From an uncultured Bacteroidaceae bacterium (GTDB taxonomy: Bacteria; Bacteroidota; Bacteroidia; Bacteroidales; Bacteroidaceae), in the NCBI GenBank assembly GCA_944320955.1, contig CALUJL010000020.1, positions 1 through 51,758 of the forward strand: a stretch of DNA of 51,758 bases, given 5' to 3'. Shown one piece after another: positions 34,032 through 42,714 of this stretch. Made by a program: the position numbers and the translations under genes. Position 1 is the first letter of the stretch; each line of letters opens with the position of its first letter. Under the pieces are notes generated by a model. It was not told the DNA's origin. It did not search any database and saw only the letters and a list, made by a program, of their open reading frames with translations.

Positions 34032-34615
34032 CTGCCGCCCGAACCATAAGACGCTGGACTCTCGCCCTCGTGGCGGCCGTCGCCGCCGTAGGGCTGCTGC
34101 GCACGCTGGCCGTGGCCCCCTTCCGCCTGCCCGACGGGAGCCTCGTTTTCGTAAACCGCTGGAGCTACGGGCTGCGCCTGCCGCTGCCCTCCCTCGCGGG
34201 CTACGCACGCTGGCTTCCGGAGCCCATGGAGAAAGGCGACCAAGTGGCCTTCGACAATCCCCTGGAGGCCGGAAGCCTGGAGTTCCGCCAGGTCTTCGTG
34301 GGCCGCTGCGCCGCCGCACCGGGCGACACGCTGCACCTGCCCCTCGGGGCGTGGCGCATCCCCCGCCGCGGGGAGTATGCCGAAGTCACCGAGGCCAGCA
34401 AGCTCATCCTCCAGGAGGCCCTCCTGCGCTACGAGCGGCTGCAGGCCGTGGTGGGCAGCGACGGGCGCCTCTACGTCGAAGGCCGCCCGGCGCGCAAAGT
34501 GCGCCTCACACGCGACTACTACTGGATGCAGACCGCCGACCCCGACCGCCTCATCGACTCGCGCACCTTCGGCCTGATCCCCATGGAACTGGTCATAGGA
34601 CGCATCATCCGCTGA
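34028..34615 (+). CDS. Signal peptidase I paralog lacking the catalytic lysine
   Basis: A 195-residue membrane-anchored S26-family relative, translationally coupled to lepB. It shares the LPDGS...LVFVNRWSYGLRLP stretch (compare IPTSS...LFVSKMSYGPRVP in LepB) and VGRCAAAPGD (compare VKRCIALPGD). Position 92, the general-base lysine in LepB, is glycine here. The segment after the serine is shortened by about ten residues. Box E has decayed to TADPDRLIDSRTFG. It is therefore probably inactive as a peptidase and may act as a partner of LepB. The family is clear; the role is inferred. Confidence 0.82.
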   Translation: MTAARTIRRWTLALVAAVAAVGLLRTLAVAPFRLPDGSLVFVNRWSYGLRLPLPSLAGYARWLPEPMEKGDQVAFDNPLEAGSLEFRQVFVGRCAAAPGDTLHLPLGAWRIPRRGEYAEVTEASKLILQEALLRYERLQAVVGSDGRLYVEGRPARKVRLTRDYYWMQTADPDRLIDSRTFGLIPMELVIGRIIR

Positions 34616-34655
34616 CCCCCTTTTCCCGAAAAAATCACCTAAACCTATACTTCCT

Positions 34656-35351
34656 ATGAAGAAAACTCTTTTTTACGTCTGCCTGCTCTGCTGCTCCGCA
34701 CTGCTCAACTCCTGCGGAGACGACGACAATGATTTCCAGACCATCCGCCAGAACAAGGAACTCTACATGAACAACACGATGACCCTGCCCGCGGGAGCCT
34801 ACACGAGCGCCTCCTCTTCCAACACCTTCGTGGCCACCGTGAGCCAAGGGGGCATCATCACCCCGCAACACGTGGGCACGGCAGTCATCAACGCCGTCAA
34901 CCCCAACGTCCACTACATCTACAACCTGACCGTCCTGCCCTCGCGCACCACCTTCACCGACCTGGGGCAATTCATCGGCAAGACGGAGAAAGAAATCAAA
35001 GCCCTGGCCGCCCTGCGCAACATGCCCTCCACCAACGGGCGCGACTCGCTCTACTACCCGCTGCAGAACGAAGACCGCATAGCCCTGCGCTACAACAGCG
35101 AGGGGAAAATGTACTACGGCACGCTCTACTTCAACACCGACGTCACCCTGCGGGTCACGGAACAACTGGAAGAATACTACATGGAGTGGAAACAAGAGAA
35201 CGGCTATACCATCTACATCAATGCCGCCACTTACGAGGACGCCACCGCCGTCGTGGCCCGCAAGCTCATCAACGGCATGGAACGCCTGCTCTACCTCTCG
35301 CCAGAGACCTACGACCTCATCGGCGACCTCTCCGACCTCTTCGGCCAGTGA
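34656..35351 (+). CDS. Surface-type lipoprotein of unknown function
   Basis: A 231-residue protein with signal peptide and lipobox (LLNSC, Cys20) followed by GDDDND, an acidic start consistent with outer-surface export. Residues ~40-95 (VATVSQGGIITPQHVGTAVI, then YNLTVLPS) look like a bacterial Ig-like (BIG_2) domain. The C-terminal part contains DLGQFIGKTEKEIKAL and a WKQENGYTIYINA stretch that I do not recognise. It lies 40 bases after the signal-peptidase paralog and may be co-transcribed. Confidence 0.78.
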   Translation: MKKTLFYVCLLCCSALLNSCGDDDNDFQTIRQNKELYMNNTMTLPAGAYTSASSSNTFVATVSQGGIITPQHVGTAVINAVNPNVHYIYNLTVLPSRTTFTDLGQFIGKTEKEIKALAALRNMPSTNGRDSLYYPLQNEDRIALRYNSEGKMYYGTLYFNTDVTLRVTEQLEEYYMEWKQENGYTIYINAATYEDATAVVARKLINGMERLLYLSPETYDLIGDLSDLFGQ

Positions 35352-35468
35352 GCCCCGCGCGAAGAGAGGATTTCCCCTGCGCCTTTTTCCGAAAAGCCCC
35401 GCACCGCTCCGGCAGAAGCGCCGCATCTTTCCGGAAAAAGGCGCAGCGCTTTTCTCACCCCGCGGGGC
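35352..35468. repeat. Dispersed palindromic element, copy G
   Basis: Inner arms CTGCGCCTTTTTCCG (35377-35391) and CGGAAAAAGGCGCAG (35432-35446) pair perfectly over 15 bases. Outer arms GCCCCGCG (35352-35359) and CGCGGGGC (35461-35468) pair perfectly over 8. It starts directly after the lipoprotein stop codon. Confidence 0.7.
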
Positions 35469-35604
35469 AGCGGCCCGCCAGCAGATACAGCACATAGGCC
35501 GCCACGCCCGCCAGAAGCAGGAAGCGGAAAAGCACGGCTTTCACCAGCTTCAGCCCCAGCAATACCGCCACGGCACAAAAAAGGACAACAAGGGGATGCT
35601 CCAT
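35455..35604 (-). CDS. Small membrane protein, 49 residues
   Basis: Minus-strand frame from ATG 35604 to TGA 35455. It encodes MEHPLVVLFCAVAVLLGL, then KLVKAVLFRF and LLLAGVAAYVLYLLAG: two hydrophobic stretches with a basic turn, plausible as a helical hairpin or a single long helix. AAGGTGAA precedes the ATG as a ribosome-binding site. Its stop codon lies within palindromic copy G. No homolog is recognised and it may be spurious. Confidence 0.45.
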   Translation of the reverse strand: MEHPLVVLFCAVAVLLGLKLVKAVLFRFLLLAGVAAYVLYLLAGRCPAG

Positions 35605-35662
35605 TTCACCTTAATTATTCAGAAAAGCGCGCAAAGCTATCCATATTATTCGAATAAATGGG

Positions 35663-35670
35663 TAACTTTG
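35663..35670 (+). promoter_or_regulatory. Promoter -7 element of the DUF4251 gene
   Basis: TAACTTTG fits TAnnTTTG, 33 bases before ATG 35703; it excludes the in-frame ATG at 35658. Confidence 0.5.
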
Positions 35671-35702
35671 CCGATATTTATCCCTCAAAAACCGACAGCC
35701 AT

Positions 35703-36197
35703 ATGAAAAACTTTCTCATCATCGGACTTCTCTGCCTGTTCGGCGCCGACTCCTACTGCCCCCTGCAGGCCACACCCGCCGCAATCCCCGACAAGGAGGA
35801 AAAAGAAGCCGTCCAACAGGAAATCATCAAAAGAGTACAAGCCCGCCGCTTCCGCATCCGCATCACCGAAGCCGCCGGCAGCTACAGCACCTCGGGACTC
35901 GAAGACGGTTCCGTGGCCATACAGGACAGCCTCTTCATCTGCAACCTGCCCTACTATGGGAAGATGCGCGGCATGGTGACCGACCCCTCGCAGCTGAGCC
36001 TCAACTTCGAGTCGCCCACCATCGACTACATCTCCTCCATCATCTACGACGGGACGTCGAAAATCCTCTTCGATGCCGTCAAGCGCAACGAACACTTCGT
36101 CATCTACATCGAAATCTCCCCCGAGGGCGAAGCCAAAGTCACCGTCCGCTCCGACCAGCGCACGCCCGCTTCCTACTCCGGAGAGTTTGAATTCTAA
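35703..36197 (+). CDS. DUF4251-type exported protein
   Basis: A 164-residue protein with a signal peptide (MKNFLIIGLLCLFGADSY..., cleavage after LQA). A beta-rich domain follows: RFRIRITEAAGSYS, DSLFICNLPYYGKMRG, LNFESPTIDY, then VIYIEISPEGEAKVTVRSDQR and YSGEF. This matches my memory of DUF4251, a widespread Bacteroidota periplasmic family of unknown function. The start at 35703 is set by the promoter. Confidence 0.75.
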   Translation: MKNFLIIGLLCLFGADSYCPLQATPAAIPDKEEKEAVQQEIIKRVQARRFRIRITEAAGSYSTSGLEDGSVAIQDSLFICNLPYYGKMRGMVTDPSQLSLNFESPTIDYISSIIYDGTSKILFDAVKRNEHFVIYIEISPEGEAKVTVRSDQRTPASYSGEFEF

Positions 36198-36226
36198 ATA
36201 AAAACAGACACACAGACCCCCAAAAC

Positions 36227-37588
36227 ATGTTCGACAACTTAAGCGAAAGACTGGAACGCTCCTTCAAGATCCTCAAGGGCGAAGGAAAAATCACCGAAAT
36301 CAACGTAGCCGAAACCCTCAAGGACGTGCGGCGCGCCCTGCTCGATGCCGACGTAAACTACAAGGTAGCCAAGACCTTCACCGATACCGTCAAGGAGAAA
36401 GCCCTCGGGCAGAACGTGCTGACCGCCGTCAAGCCCAGCCAGCTGATGGTGAAGATCGTCCACGACGAGCTCACCGCCCTCATGGGCGGCGAGGCGGTGG
36501 AGACGAACACCACAGGCGGGCATCCCGCCGTCGTCCTCATGGCCGGACTGCAAGGCTCGGGTAAGACCACCTTCTCCTCCAAGCTGGCCAAGATGCTGGC
36601 CGAGAAGCGGCGCCAGAAACCCCTGCTCGTGGCCTGCGACGTCTACCGCCCGGCCGCCATCGAGCAGCTCAAGGTTTTGGGAGAGCAGATAGGCGTTCCC
36701 GTCTACACCGAAGACAGCCACTCGCCGGTCGACATAGCCCGCCACGCCATCGCCGAAGCCCGCTCGCGGGGTAACGACGTGGTCATCATCGACACCGCCG
36801 GCCGCCTGGCCGTCGACGAGCAGATGATGACGGAGATAGCCGCCATCAAGGAAGCCGTCCGGCCCGACGAAATCCTCTTCGTGGTGGACGCCATGACGGG
36901 ACAGGATGCCGTCAATACCGCCAAGGAATTCAACGACCGCCTGGACTTCACCGGCGTGGTCCTCACCAAGCTCGACGGCGACACCCGCGGCGGCGCGGCG
37001 CTCTCCATACGCACCGTAGTCAACAAGCCCATCAAGTTCATCGGAACCGGCGAAAAGATGGAGGCCATCGACACCTTCCACCCCAGCCGCATGGCCGACC
37101 GCATACTCGGCATGGGCGACATCGTCTCCCTCGTGGAGCGCGCGCAGGAGCAATACGACGAAGCCGAAGCCCGGCGCCTCTCGAAGAAGATAGCCAAGAA
37201 CCAGTTTGACTTCAACGATTTCCTCGGCCAGATACACCAGATCAAAAAGATGGGCAACCTCAAGGAACTGGCCGGCATGATTCCCGGCATAGGCAAGTCG
37301 CTGAAAAACCTGGATATAGACGACGATGCCTTCAAGAGCATCGAAGCCATCATCTACTCCATGACCCCCAAGGAGCGCACGCACCCCGAAATCCTCAACA
37401 GCAGCCGCCGCTCCCGCATAGCCCGGGGCAGCGGGACGACCCTGCAGGAGGTAAACCGCCTGCTCAAGCAGTTCGACCAGACGCGCAAGATGATGAAGAT
37501 GATGACCGGCAGCAAGGCCACCCAGCTCCTCGCGCAAATGAAACACATGGGCAACATGCCCGGCGGGATGATGCCCAAGGCGAAATGA
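36227..37588 (+). CDS. ffh: Signal recognition particle GTPase Ffh (SRP54)
   Basis: Targets nascent membrane proteins to the Sec translocon with 4.5S RNA and FtsY. The 453-residue protein has the N domain, a G domain with GLQGSGKTT, DTAGRLAVD and TKLDGDTRGG, and a methionine-rich M domain ending KHMGNMPGGMMPKAK. Length is normal. Confidence 0.97.
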   Translation: MFDNLSERLERSFKILKGEGKITEINVAETLKDVRRALLDADVNYKVAKTFTDTVKEKALGQNVLTAVKPSQLMVKIVHDELTALMGGEAVETNTTGGHPAVVLMAGLQGSGKTTFSSKLAKMLAEKRRQKPLLVACDVYRPAAIEQLKVLGEQIGVPVYTEDSHSPVDIARHAIAEARSRGNDVVIIDTAGRLAVDEQMMTEIAAIKEAVRPDEILFVVDAMTGQDAVNTAKEFNDRLDFTGVVLTKLDGDTRGGAALSIRTVVNKPIKFIGTGEKMEAIDTFHPSRMADRILGMGDIVSLVERAQEQYDEAEARRLSKKIAKNQFDFNDFLGQIHQIKKMGNLKELAGMIPGIGKSLKNLDIDDDAFKSIEAIIYSMTPKERTHPEILNSSRRSRIARGSGTTLQEVNRLLKQFDQTRKMMKMMTGSKATQLLAQMKHMGNMPGGMMPKAK

Positions 37589-37623
37589 GCGAAAAGCTGT
37601 CCTATACCTATTATATATAATAT

Positions 37624-38745
37624 ATGAATAGGGTGAATTCATATTGCGCCGCACTCCTCCTGCTCTTGGGCGGGAGCAGTGCGGCGCAAGCGCAGATATC
37701 CTACAGCATCTCCGCCCGCATCGACAACCCGGATATGGAAGGGAAGAAAATGTACTTGGAAGTCCAAGACAACAAGGCGCGCATCGACTCTGCCACCGTA
37801 CAAAACGGACAAATCCACATGGCCGGTACTGCCCTTTGGCCCCATTATGTCCGCATAGACTCGGAAGATTTTCAGGAATTTGCCCTTTTCGTATTGGAAG
37901 ATTCCGTAGTCATCGACTTCAAGGCACACCGCGCCCTACCCGTCAGCCCGCTCAACCGGGCGCTCCAAGCCTATTTCTCGCAGAAAGACTCACTCTTCGC
38001 CCAAATAGGAAGCTGGGACCGAGCCCTGCGGGAGCAGTATCCCGACCCGAAAGAATACGAGCAGAAATTTGCGGAAGAATGGCCACGAACCAAAGATCAG
38101 CTTTTCGCCCTCTACGAAAATTGGATACGTACCCACCCGAATGATGGAGTGGGCGAAGCAGCCTGGCGGGACGGCAGAGTGGACGCCATAATGTACTGCA
38201 GCCCCCAAGCGCTCCGGGCGCTCTATTCCCGGCTCGGTCCCCAACTCCGATCGCTGCAGTCCGCCGAAAAAGGGAAAAAGGACATCGAAGGGCTGGAGAC
38301 TACGGCCGTAGGCCGGCCGTTCGTGGACATCGCCGGCATCACGGCAGAGAAAAAGCCTGTCCACCTGTCCGACTTTGCCGGAAAGGGAAAATTCACGGTG
38401 GTAGACTTCTGGGCCAGCTGGTGTGGGCCCTGCCGCCAGGAAGGACGGGAGACACTGAAACCCTTGTGGGAGAAGCATAAAGACGGAGGAAACGTGACCA
38501 TCGTGAGCGTAGCCGTCTCCGATGAATTCAGCCGCACGCTGAAAGCCGTGGAAGAAGACGGCTATACATGGCCGCAAATTATAGATGCCGACAAGAATAC
38601 CATGTCTCAGTACGGCATTATCGCCATTCCCCACATCCTGCTCATCGCCCCGGACGGCACCATCCTCGCCCGCAACCTGCGGGGAGGAGGCATCGAACAG
38701 GCCATCGAAAACTATCTGAAAGAACACCCAACTCCTGCAAAATGA
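37624..38745 (+). CDS. TlpA-like thiol-disulfide oxidoreductase, copy 1 (DUF4369 + thioredoxin)
   Basis: A 373-residue exported protein. A signal peptide ends near AQAQ; then comes a DUF4369-type N-terminal domain (SARIDNPDMEGKKMYLEVQD), a helical middle and a thioredoxin-like domain with the redox motif [15 protein letters not shown] and cis-proline IIAIPHILLIAPDG. It likely acts in the periplasm in disulfide reduction. Its TGA overlaps the ATG of copy 2 by four bases. Confidence 0.9.
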   Translation: MNRVNSYCAALLLLLGGSSAAQAQISYSISARIDNPDMEGKKMYLEVQDNKARIDSATVQNGQIHMAGTALWPHYVRIDSEDFQEFALFVLEDSVVIDFKAHRALPVSPLNRALQAYFSQKDSLFAQIGSWDRALREQYPDPKEYEQKFAEEWPRTKDQLFALYENWIRTHPNDGVGEAAWRDGRVDAIMYCSPQALRALYSRLGPQLRSLQSAEKGKKDIEGLETTAVGRPFVDIAGITAEKKPVHLSDFAGKGKFTVVDFWASWCGPCRQEGRETLKPLWEKHKDGGNVTIVSVAVSDEFSRTLKAVEEDGYTWPQIIDADKNTMSQYGIIAIPHILLIAPDGTILARNLRGGGIEQAIENYLKEHPTPAK

Positions 38746-39824
38746 GAAATCTCCTCGGAATGCTGCTCTTCCTCCTCTGCGGGGCGACGGCAACGCAAGC
38801 ACAGACCTCCTACAGCGTATCCGGCCGCATCGACGACCCGGAGATGGAGGGGAAGAAAGTGTATATGGAAGTGTACGACACCCACCGGCACATCGACACG
38901 GCCACGGTGAGAAACGGCCGGTTCCGCTTCGTCGGCACGGCAGACCACCCCTACTTCGTACGTCTGGAGCAAGAAGACCGGAAAAGATATGCAAACTGCA
39001 TTCTGGAAGACTCCGTAACCATTGACCTCACAGCCAACCAGCCTTCCGAAGGAGGGCCGCTCACCCGAAAATATCTCGCGTACCAAGCGGAGAAAAAAGC
39101 CCTTTCTGCCGGAACGAAACAATGGAAAGAAGACTACCGAAAGCAACATCCCGATACCCCGGAAGCAGAATACAGCAAAGCATTCAACGACAGACTGTTC
39201 TCCTTCTACTCTAAATGGGTCACGCAAGAACAAAACAATGGTGTAGGCGAAATGGCCTGGAGAGATGGCTATATGCAATTTTACTACACCAACAGTATCG
39301 AAACGTTACAAACGCTATATGCACGCCTCGGACCCTATCTGCGATCTACAAGGTTTACCAAAGGAATGGAGGACGAACTCATCAATTTCAACAACACTTC
39401 TGCTGGGAAACACTATATAGACATCGAGGGGACAACTCAGGAAGGCAAGCCCGAGAAACTCTCTTCCTTTATAGGAAAGGGGAAATTGGTCTTGGTGGAT
39501 TTCTGGGCCAGCTGGTGCGGACCCTGCCGCCAGGAAGGTAGGGAAAGTCTGAAACCGCTGTGGGAAAAATACAAGGACAAGGGCAATCTCGTCATCGTGG
39601 GCGTGGCTGTCAAGGATAAAGCCGAACAAACGAAAAAAGCCATTGCCGAGGAAGGATACACCTGGCCGCAGATTTTGGATGCCGGCACAAAGCCCATGGA
39701 ACAATACGGCATCGTAGGCATTCCCCACATCCTGCTCCTCGCCCCGGACGGCACCATCCTCGCCCGCAACCTGCGGGGCGGAGCCATCGAACAAGAGATT
39801 CTGAAACACATCGATAAACAATAA
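38742..39824 (+). CDS. TlpA-like thiol-disulfide oxidoreductase, copy 2 (DUF4369 + thioredoxin)
   Basis: A 360-residue tandem paralog of the preceding gene with the same order: signal peptide ending ATQAQ, DUF4369-like [20 protein letters not shown], middle helices, [15 protein letters not shown] and [14 protein letters not shown]. Redox boxes and the C-terminal [11 protein letters not shown] stretch are nearly identical to copy 1, while the middle regions have diverged. ATG 38742 is coupled to copy 1 through ATGA. Only 16 bases separate it from folD. Confidence 0.9.
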   Translation: MRNLLGMLLFLLCGATATQAQTSYSVSGRIDDPEMEGKKVYMEVYDTHRHIDTATVRNGRFRFVGTADHPYFVRLEQEDRKRYANCILEDSVTIDLTANQPSEGGPLTRKYLAYQAEKKALSAGTKQWKEDYRKQHPDTPEAEYSKAFNDRLFSFYSKWVTQEQNNGVGEMAWRDGYMQFYYTNSIETLQTLYARLGPYLRSTRFTKGMEDELINFNNTSAGKHYIDIEGTTQEGKPEKLSSFIGKGKLVLVDFWASWCGPCRQEGRESLKPLWEKYKDKGNLVIVGVAVKDKAEQTKKAIAEEGYTWPQILDAGTKPMEQYGIVGIPHILLLAPDGTILARNLRGGAIEQEILKHIDKQ

Positions 39825-39840
39825 AGAAAGGAGAACCAAT

Positions 39841-40722
39841 ATGCAACTGATAGACGGAAAGGCTACCGCCGCACAGATCAAGGCGGAGATAGCCGAAGAA
39901 GTGAAGCAAATCGTGGAAAACGGCGGCAAACGCCCGCACCTGGCGGCCATCCTCGTGGGACACGACGGGGGCAGCGAGACCTACGTGCGCAACAAGGTGC
40001 TGGCCTGCGAGGCCTGCGGATTCAAGTCGACGCTCATCCGCTTCGAGGACAACGTGAGCGAAGAGGAACTCTTGGCCAAGGTGGATGAACTAAACCGCGA
40101 CGAGGACGTGGACGGATTCATCGTACAGCTCCCCCTGCCCAGGCACATATCGGAGCAGAAAGTCATCGAGGCCATCGACTACCGCAAGGACGTGGACGGC
40201 TTCCACCCCATCAACGTAGGCCGCCTCTCCATAGGGCTTCCCTGCTACATCAGCGCCACACCCAACGGAATGCTCGAACTGCTCCGCCGCTACGGCATCG
40301 AGACTTCCGGCAAACACTGCGTCGTGCTCGGCCGGAGCAACATCGTGGGCAAACCGATGGCCACGCTCATGATGCAGAAAGCCTATCCGGGCGACTGCAC
40401 CGTGACCGTATGCCACAGCCGGACGAAGAACCTGAAAGAGATCTGCCGCACGGCCGACATCCTGATAGCCGCCATGGGACAGCCGAATTTCGTGACGGCC
40501 GACATGGTGAAGGAAGGCGCCGTCGTCCTGGACGTAGGCACAACCCGCGTGCCCAACCCCGCCATGAAGAGCGGATTCAAGCTGACGGGCGACGTGAAGT
40601 TCGACGAAGTAGCCCCGAAGTGCTCCTTCATTACCCCCGTTCCCGGCGGCGTAGGCCCGATGACCATCTGCTCGCTCATGCGAAACACCCTCCTGGCGGG
40701 CAAGAAAGCCATCTACGGATAA
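39841..40722 (+). CDS. folD: Methylenetetrahydrofolate dehydrogenase/cyclohydrolase
   Basis: Bifunctional enzyme of one-carbon metabolism. The 293-residue protein has [16 protein letters not shown] with the catalytic lysine, [25 protein letters not shown] for NADP binding and the [18 protein letters not shown] signature. Length is normal. Confidence 0.97.
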   Translation: MQLIDGKATAAQIKAEIAEEVKQIVENGGKRPHLAAILVGHDGGSETYVRNKVLACEACGFKSTLIRFEDNVSEEELLAKVDELNRDEDVDGFIVQLPLPRHISEQKVIEAIDYRKDVDGFHPINVGRLSIGLPCYISATPNGMLELLRRYGIETSGKHCVVLGRSNIVGKPMATLMMQKAYPGDCTVTVCHSRTKNLKEICRTADILIAAMGQPNFVTADMVKEGAVVLDVGTTRVPNPAMKSGFKLTGDVKFDEVAPKCSFITPVPGGVGPMTICSLMRNTLLAGKKAIYG

Positions 40723-40740
40723 AAAAACTTCTGCATTCTC

Positions 40741-40771
40741 TTTGCAGAAACGGAAGAAAGCGCTATCTTTG
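40741..40771 (+). promoter_or_regulatory. Promoter of tRNA-His
   Basis: -33 TTTG (40741-40744), 19-base spacer, -7 TATCTTTG (40764-40771): a full consensus match. A GCAGCGCTTTTCCGGGAAGG word follows and resembles part of the palindromic element. Confidence 0.75.
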
Positions 40772-40835
40772 CAGCGCTTTTCCGGGAAGGAGTTGCTCAG
40801 GCAACAACCGAACAGCAAGAGGGAAAGCAGAACAT

Positions 40836-40910
<75 letters not shown>

Positions 40911-40933
40911 CTCCCTTTTTTCATAAGCACACA

Positions 40934-40967
40934 AAAAAGCGAGAACACCTCGGTGTTCTCGCTTTTT
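40934..40967. terminator. Bidirectional terminator between tRNA-His and the polysaccharide locus
   Basis: AAAAAGCGAGAACACC (40934-40949) pairs perfectly with GGTGTTCTCGCTTTTT (40952-40967). The A/T flanks let it end transcription from both sides. Confidence 0.85.
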
Positions 40968-41005
40968 CATTTATAATATGCGGGACGCGGCGGACAGAGA
41001 GCTGC

Positions 41006-41764
41006 TCACTTCAGGAACTTGAGCAGGCCGCGGACGGCATAGGTGCAAAGGAAATAGAAGGCGGGGACTTTCTTCACGCCTTCCACCGTGCGGAGCACGT
41101 GCCACTGCTGGCGGAACATCTGCAGCTTGTTGCTCGAACGGGTGCCCCGTGCCTCGCGGTACAGGGCATGCACACGGCCTGTATTCCAAGCCGCGACGCC
41201 CCGCGTCCGCAGCACGTCCAGCCAGAAGGCATAGTCCTCCTTCGGTATCGGGCGGAAACGGATGTCCCCGATCACCTCGCGCGTCAGCAAGGCCGTCAGG
41301 CACGGCACGGAAGAAGTCTCCAGCATGTCCCAATAAGTGGCCGACTGCCGCATCCGGATCACCCGGCCCGAGCGGCGGCCCCCGTAGGTGATTTTCTCAT
41401 AGTCGGAATAGACAAACCGGTGATGCCCCTCCTCCAGAAAGCGTACCTGCTCCTCCAGTTTCTCCGGGAGCCAGAGGTCATCCGCATCCAGGAAAGCGAC
41501 ATACTCCCCCCGCGCAGCCTCCAGTCCCAGATTCCGCGGCACCGTAGGCGAACCGGACGGGCGTTCCGTCTTCAGATACCGGACCCGCGGATCCCTGCGG
41601 GCATACTCCTGTGCGACTTCAGCCGAAGAGTCCGTCGAACAGTCGTCCACGACCAGCATCTCCCACTCCCCATACGTCTGCGCCCGCACCGACTCGATCG
41701 TTTCAGACAATACCGAAGCCGCATTATAACACGGGGTTATAATGGAAACAAGTTTGTTGTTCAT
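41006..41764 (-). CDS. Glycosyltransferase family 2
   Basis: A 252-residue GT-A transferase, the last gene of the surface-polysaccharide locus. Motifs: VSIITPCYNA, the UDP-sugar Asp in VVDDCSTD, and FLDADDLW as the DxD-type metal site. The rest (DYAFWLDVLRTRG, ALYREARGTRSSNK) follows the WcaA/WaaE-like pattern seen in capsule loci. No membrane segment is predicted; it acts at the cytoplasmic face. Sugar specificity cannot be read from sequence. Confidence 0.9.
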   Translation of the reverse strand: MNNKLVSIITPCYNAASVLSETIESVRAQTYGEWEMLVVDDCSTDSSAEVAQEYARRDPRVRYLKTERPSGSPTVPRNLGLEAARGEYVAFLDADDLWLPEKLEEQVRFLEEGHHRFVYSDYEKITYGGRRSGRVIRMRQSATYWDMLETSSVPCLTALLTREVIGDIRFRPIPKEDYAFWLDVLRTRGVAAWNTGRVHALYREARGTRSSNKLQMFRQQWHVLRTVEGVKKVPAFYFLCTYAVRGLLKFLK

Positions 41765-41837
41765 TTCAAACTATCTGATAATCAGATTCTATTTTACACT
41801 TTAATCGCTAAAGCAAGTCAAACAGAAAGAAACGTTC

Positions 41838-42713
41838 TTAATCTATAACTGCAATAATCTGAGATTGATAAACTGCACTATAAATACTTCCTCCCCTTGT
41901 ATGGCATTCATTCACATATTTCCCTGTTATCGCTATTTTTGAGGATGACTGACGAAGAAACCATTCATACTCGATGTCAATATGTCCCATATCTATAGCC
42001 TGGAATCCTTCGCGAGACAAGTCATAGGCAAGAACCGTAGCCGTTGGACCTAAAGCAATAATAAATAAATTGTCTTTTTCCATTTTCTTTGTCTCACATA
42101 AAATCCGTTCATAATAGCAAAACGCATTCTCAGCAGGGCAAATAATCCGCTTAACAGAACTTGAATCGTTAAACAAATCATTACCCACACCCAAACGACT
42201 TTCCTCTCCTTCTACTATAACAACATTTCTATTTCTCCACAAAGACTTTATTTCTTCTATTATGTTAGCTGAAGAACTTTTATCCTTCAAATCCATATAG
42301 AAGCGAGTAAACTGTGTATCACCATATATTCTACTTTCCTCTAAATAATAATCCCATGCATTTTGGTTTCGCAACAAAGAATACTTCCAAAAAGTTTTTA
42401 CTTCATTAGAGATATTATCCATATTAGTCAGAAAACGTGGTACACAAATCAGAAGGTTATCACGATGTTCTTGAATCACTTCCCTTAAACGGCAACTCAA
42501 GTTAACATCATAACATTGGAATCCAATACTACCACCACGCATAATTTTAAGTTCCCCATCACCAAAACGACTTACAGAAAGCTTTTTCTCTTTAATCAAA
42601 CGCACCGTATTTACAGAAGAAAGTACGCGCAAATGCTTTCTACGTCGACACAAATTCCTGATAAAAAACAGAAATGCTATGAGATAACGCACAATAATAG
42701 AATCCTTCATCAT
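41838..42713 (-). CDS. GT-D fold glycosyltransferase (DUF1792, SP_1767-like)
   Basis: A 291-residue protein with the family's words SRFGDGELKIMRGGSIGFQ, GVGNDLFNDS, FIIALGPTATVLAYDLS and DMGHIDIEYEWFLR. DUF1792 proteins are glucosyltransferases with a GT-D fold that extend glycans on surface proteins or polysaccharides. The DNA is strikingly AT-rich compared with the flanking genes, suggesting recent acquisition. One base separates it from the upstream gene's stop codon. Confidence 0.85.
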   Translation of the reverse strand: MMKDSIIVRYLIAFLFFIRNLCRRRKHLRVLSSVNTVRLIKEKKLSVSRFGDGELKIMRGGSIGFQCYDVNLSCRLREVIQEHRDNLLICVPRFLTNMDNISNEVKTFWKYSLLRNQNAWDYYLEESRIYGDTQFTRFYMDLKDKSSSANIIEEIKSLWRNRNVVIVEGEESRLGVGNDLFNDSSSVKRIICPAENAFCYYERILCETKKMEKDNLFIIALGPTATVLAYDLSREGFQAIDMGHIDIEYEWFLRQSSSKIAITGKYVNECHTRGGSIYSAVYQSQIIAVID

Positions 42714-42714
42714 C

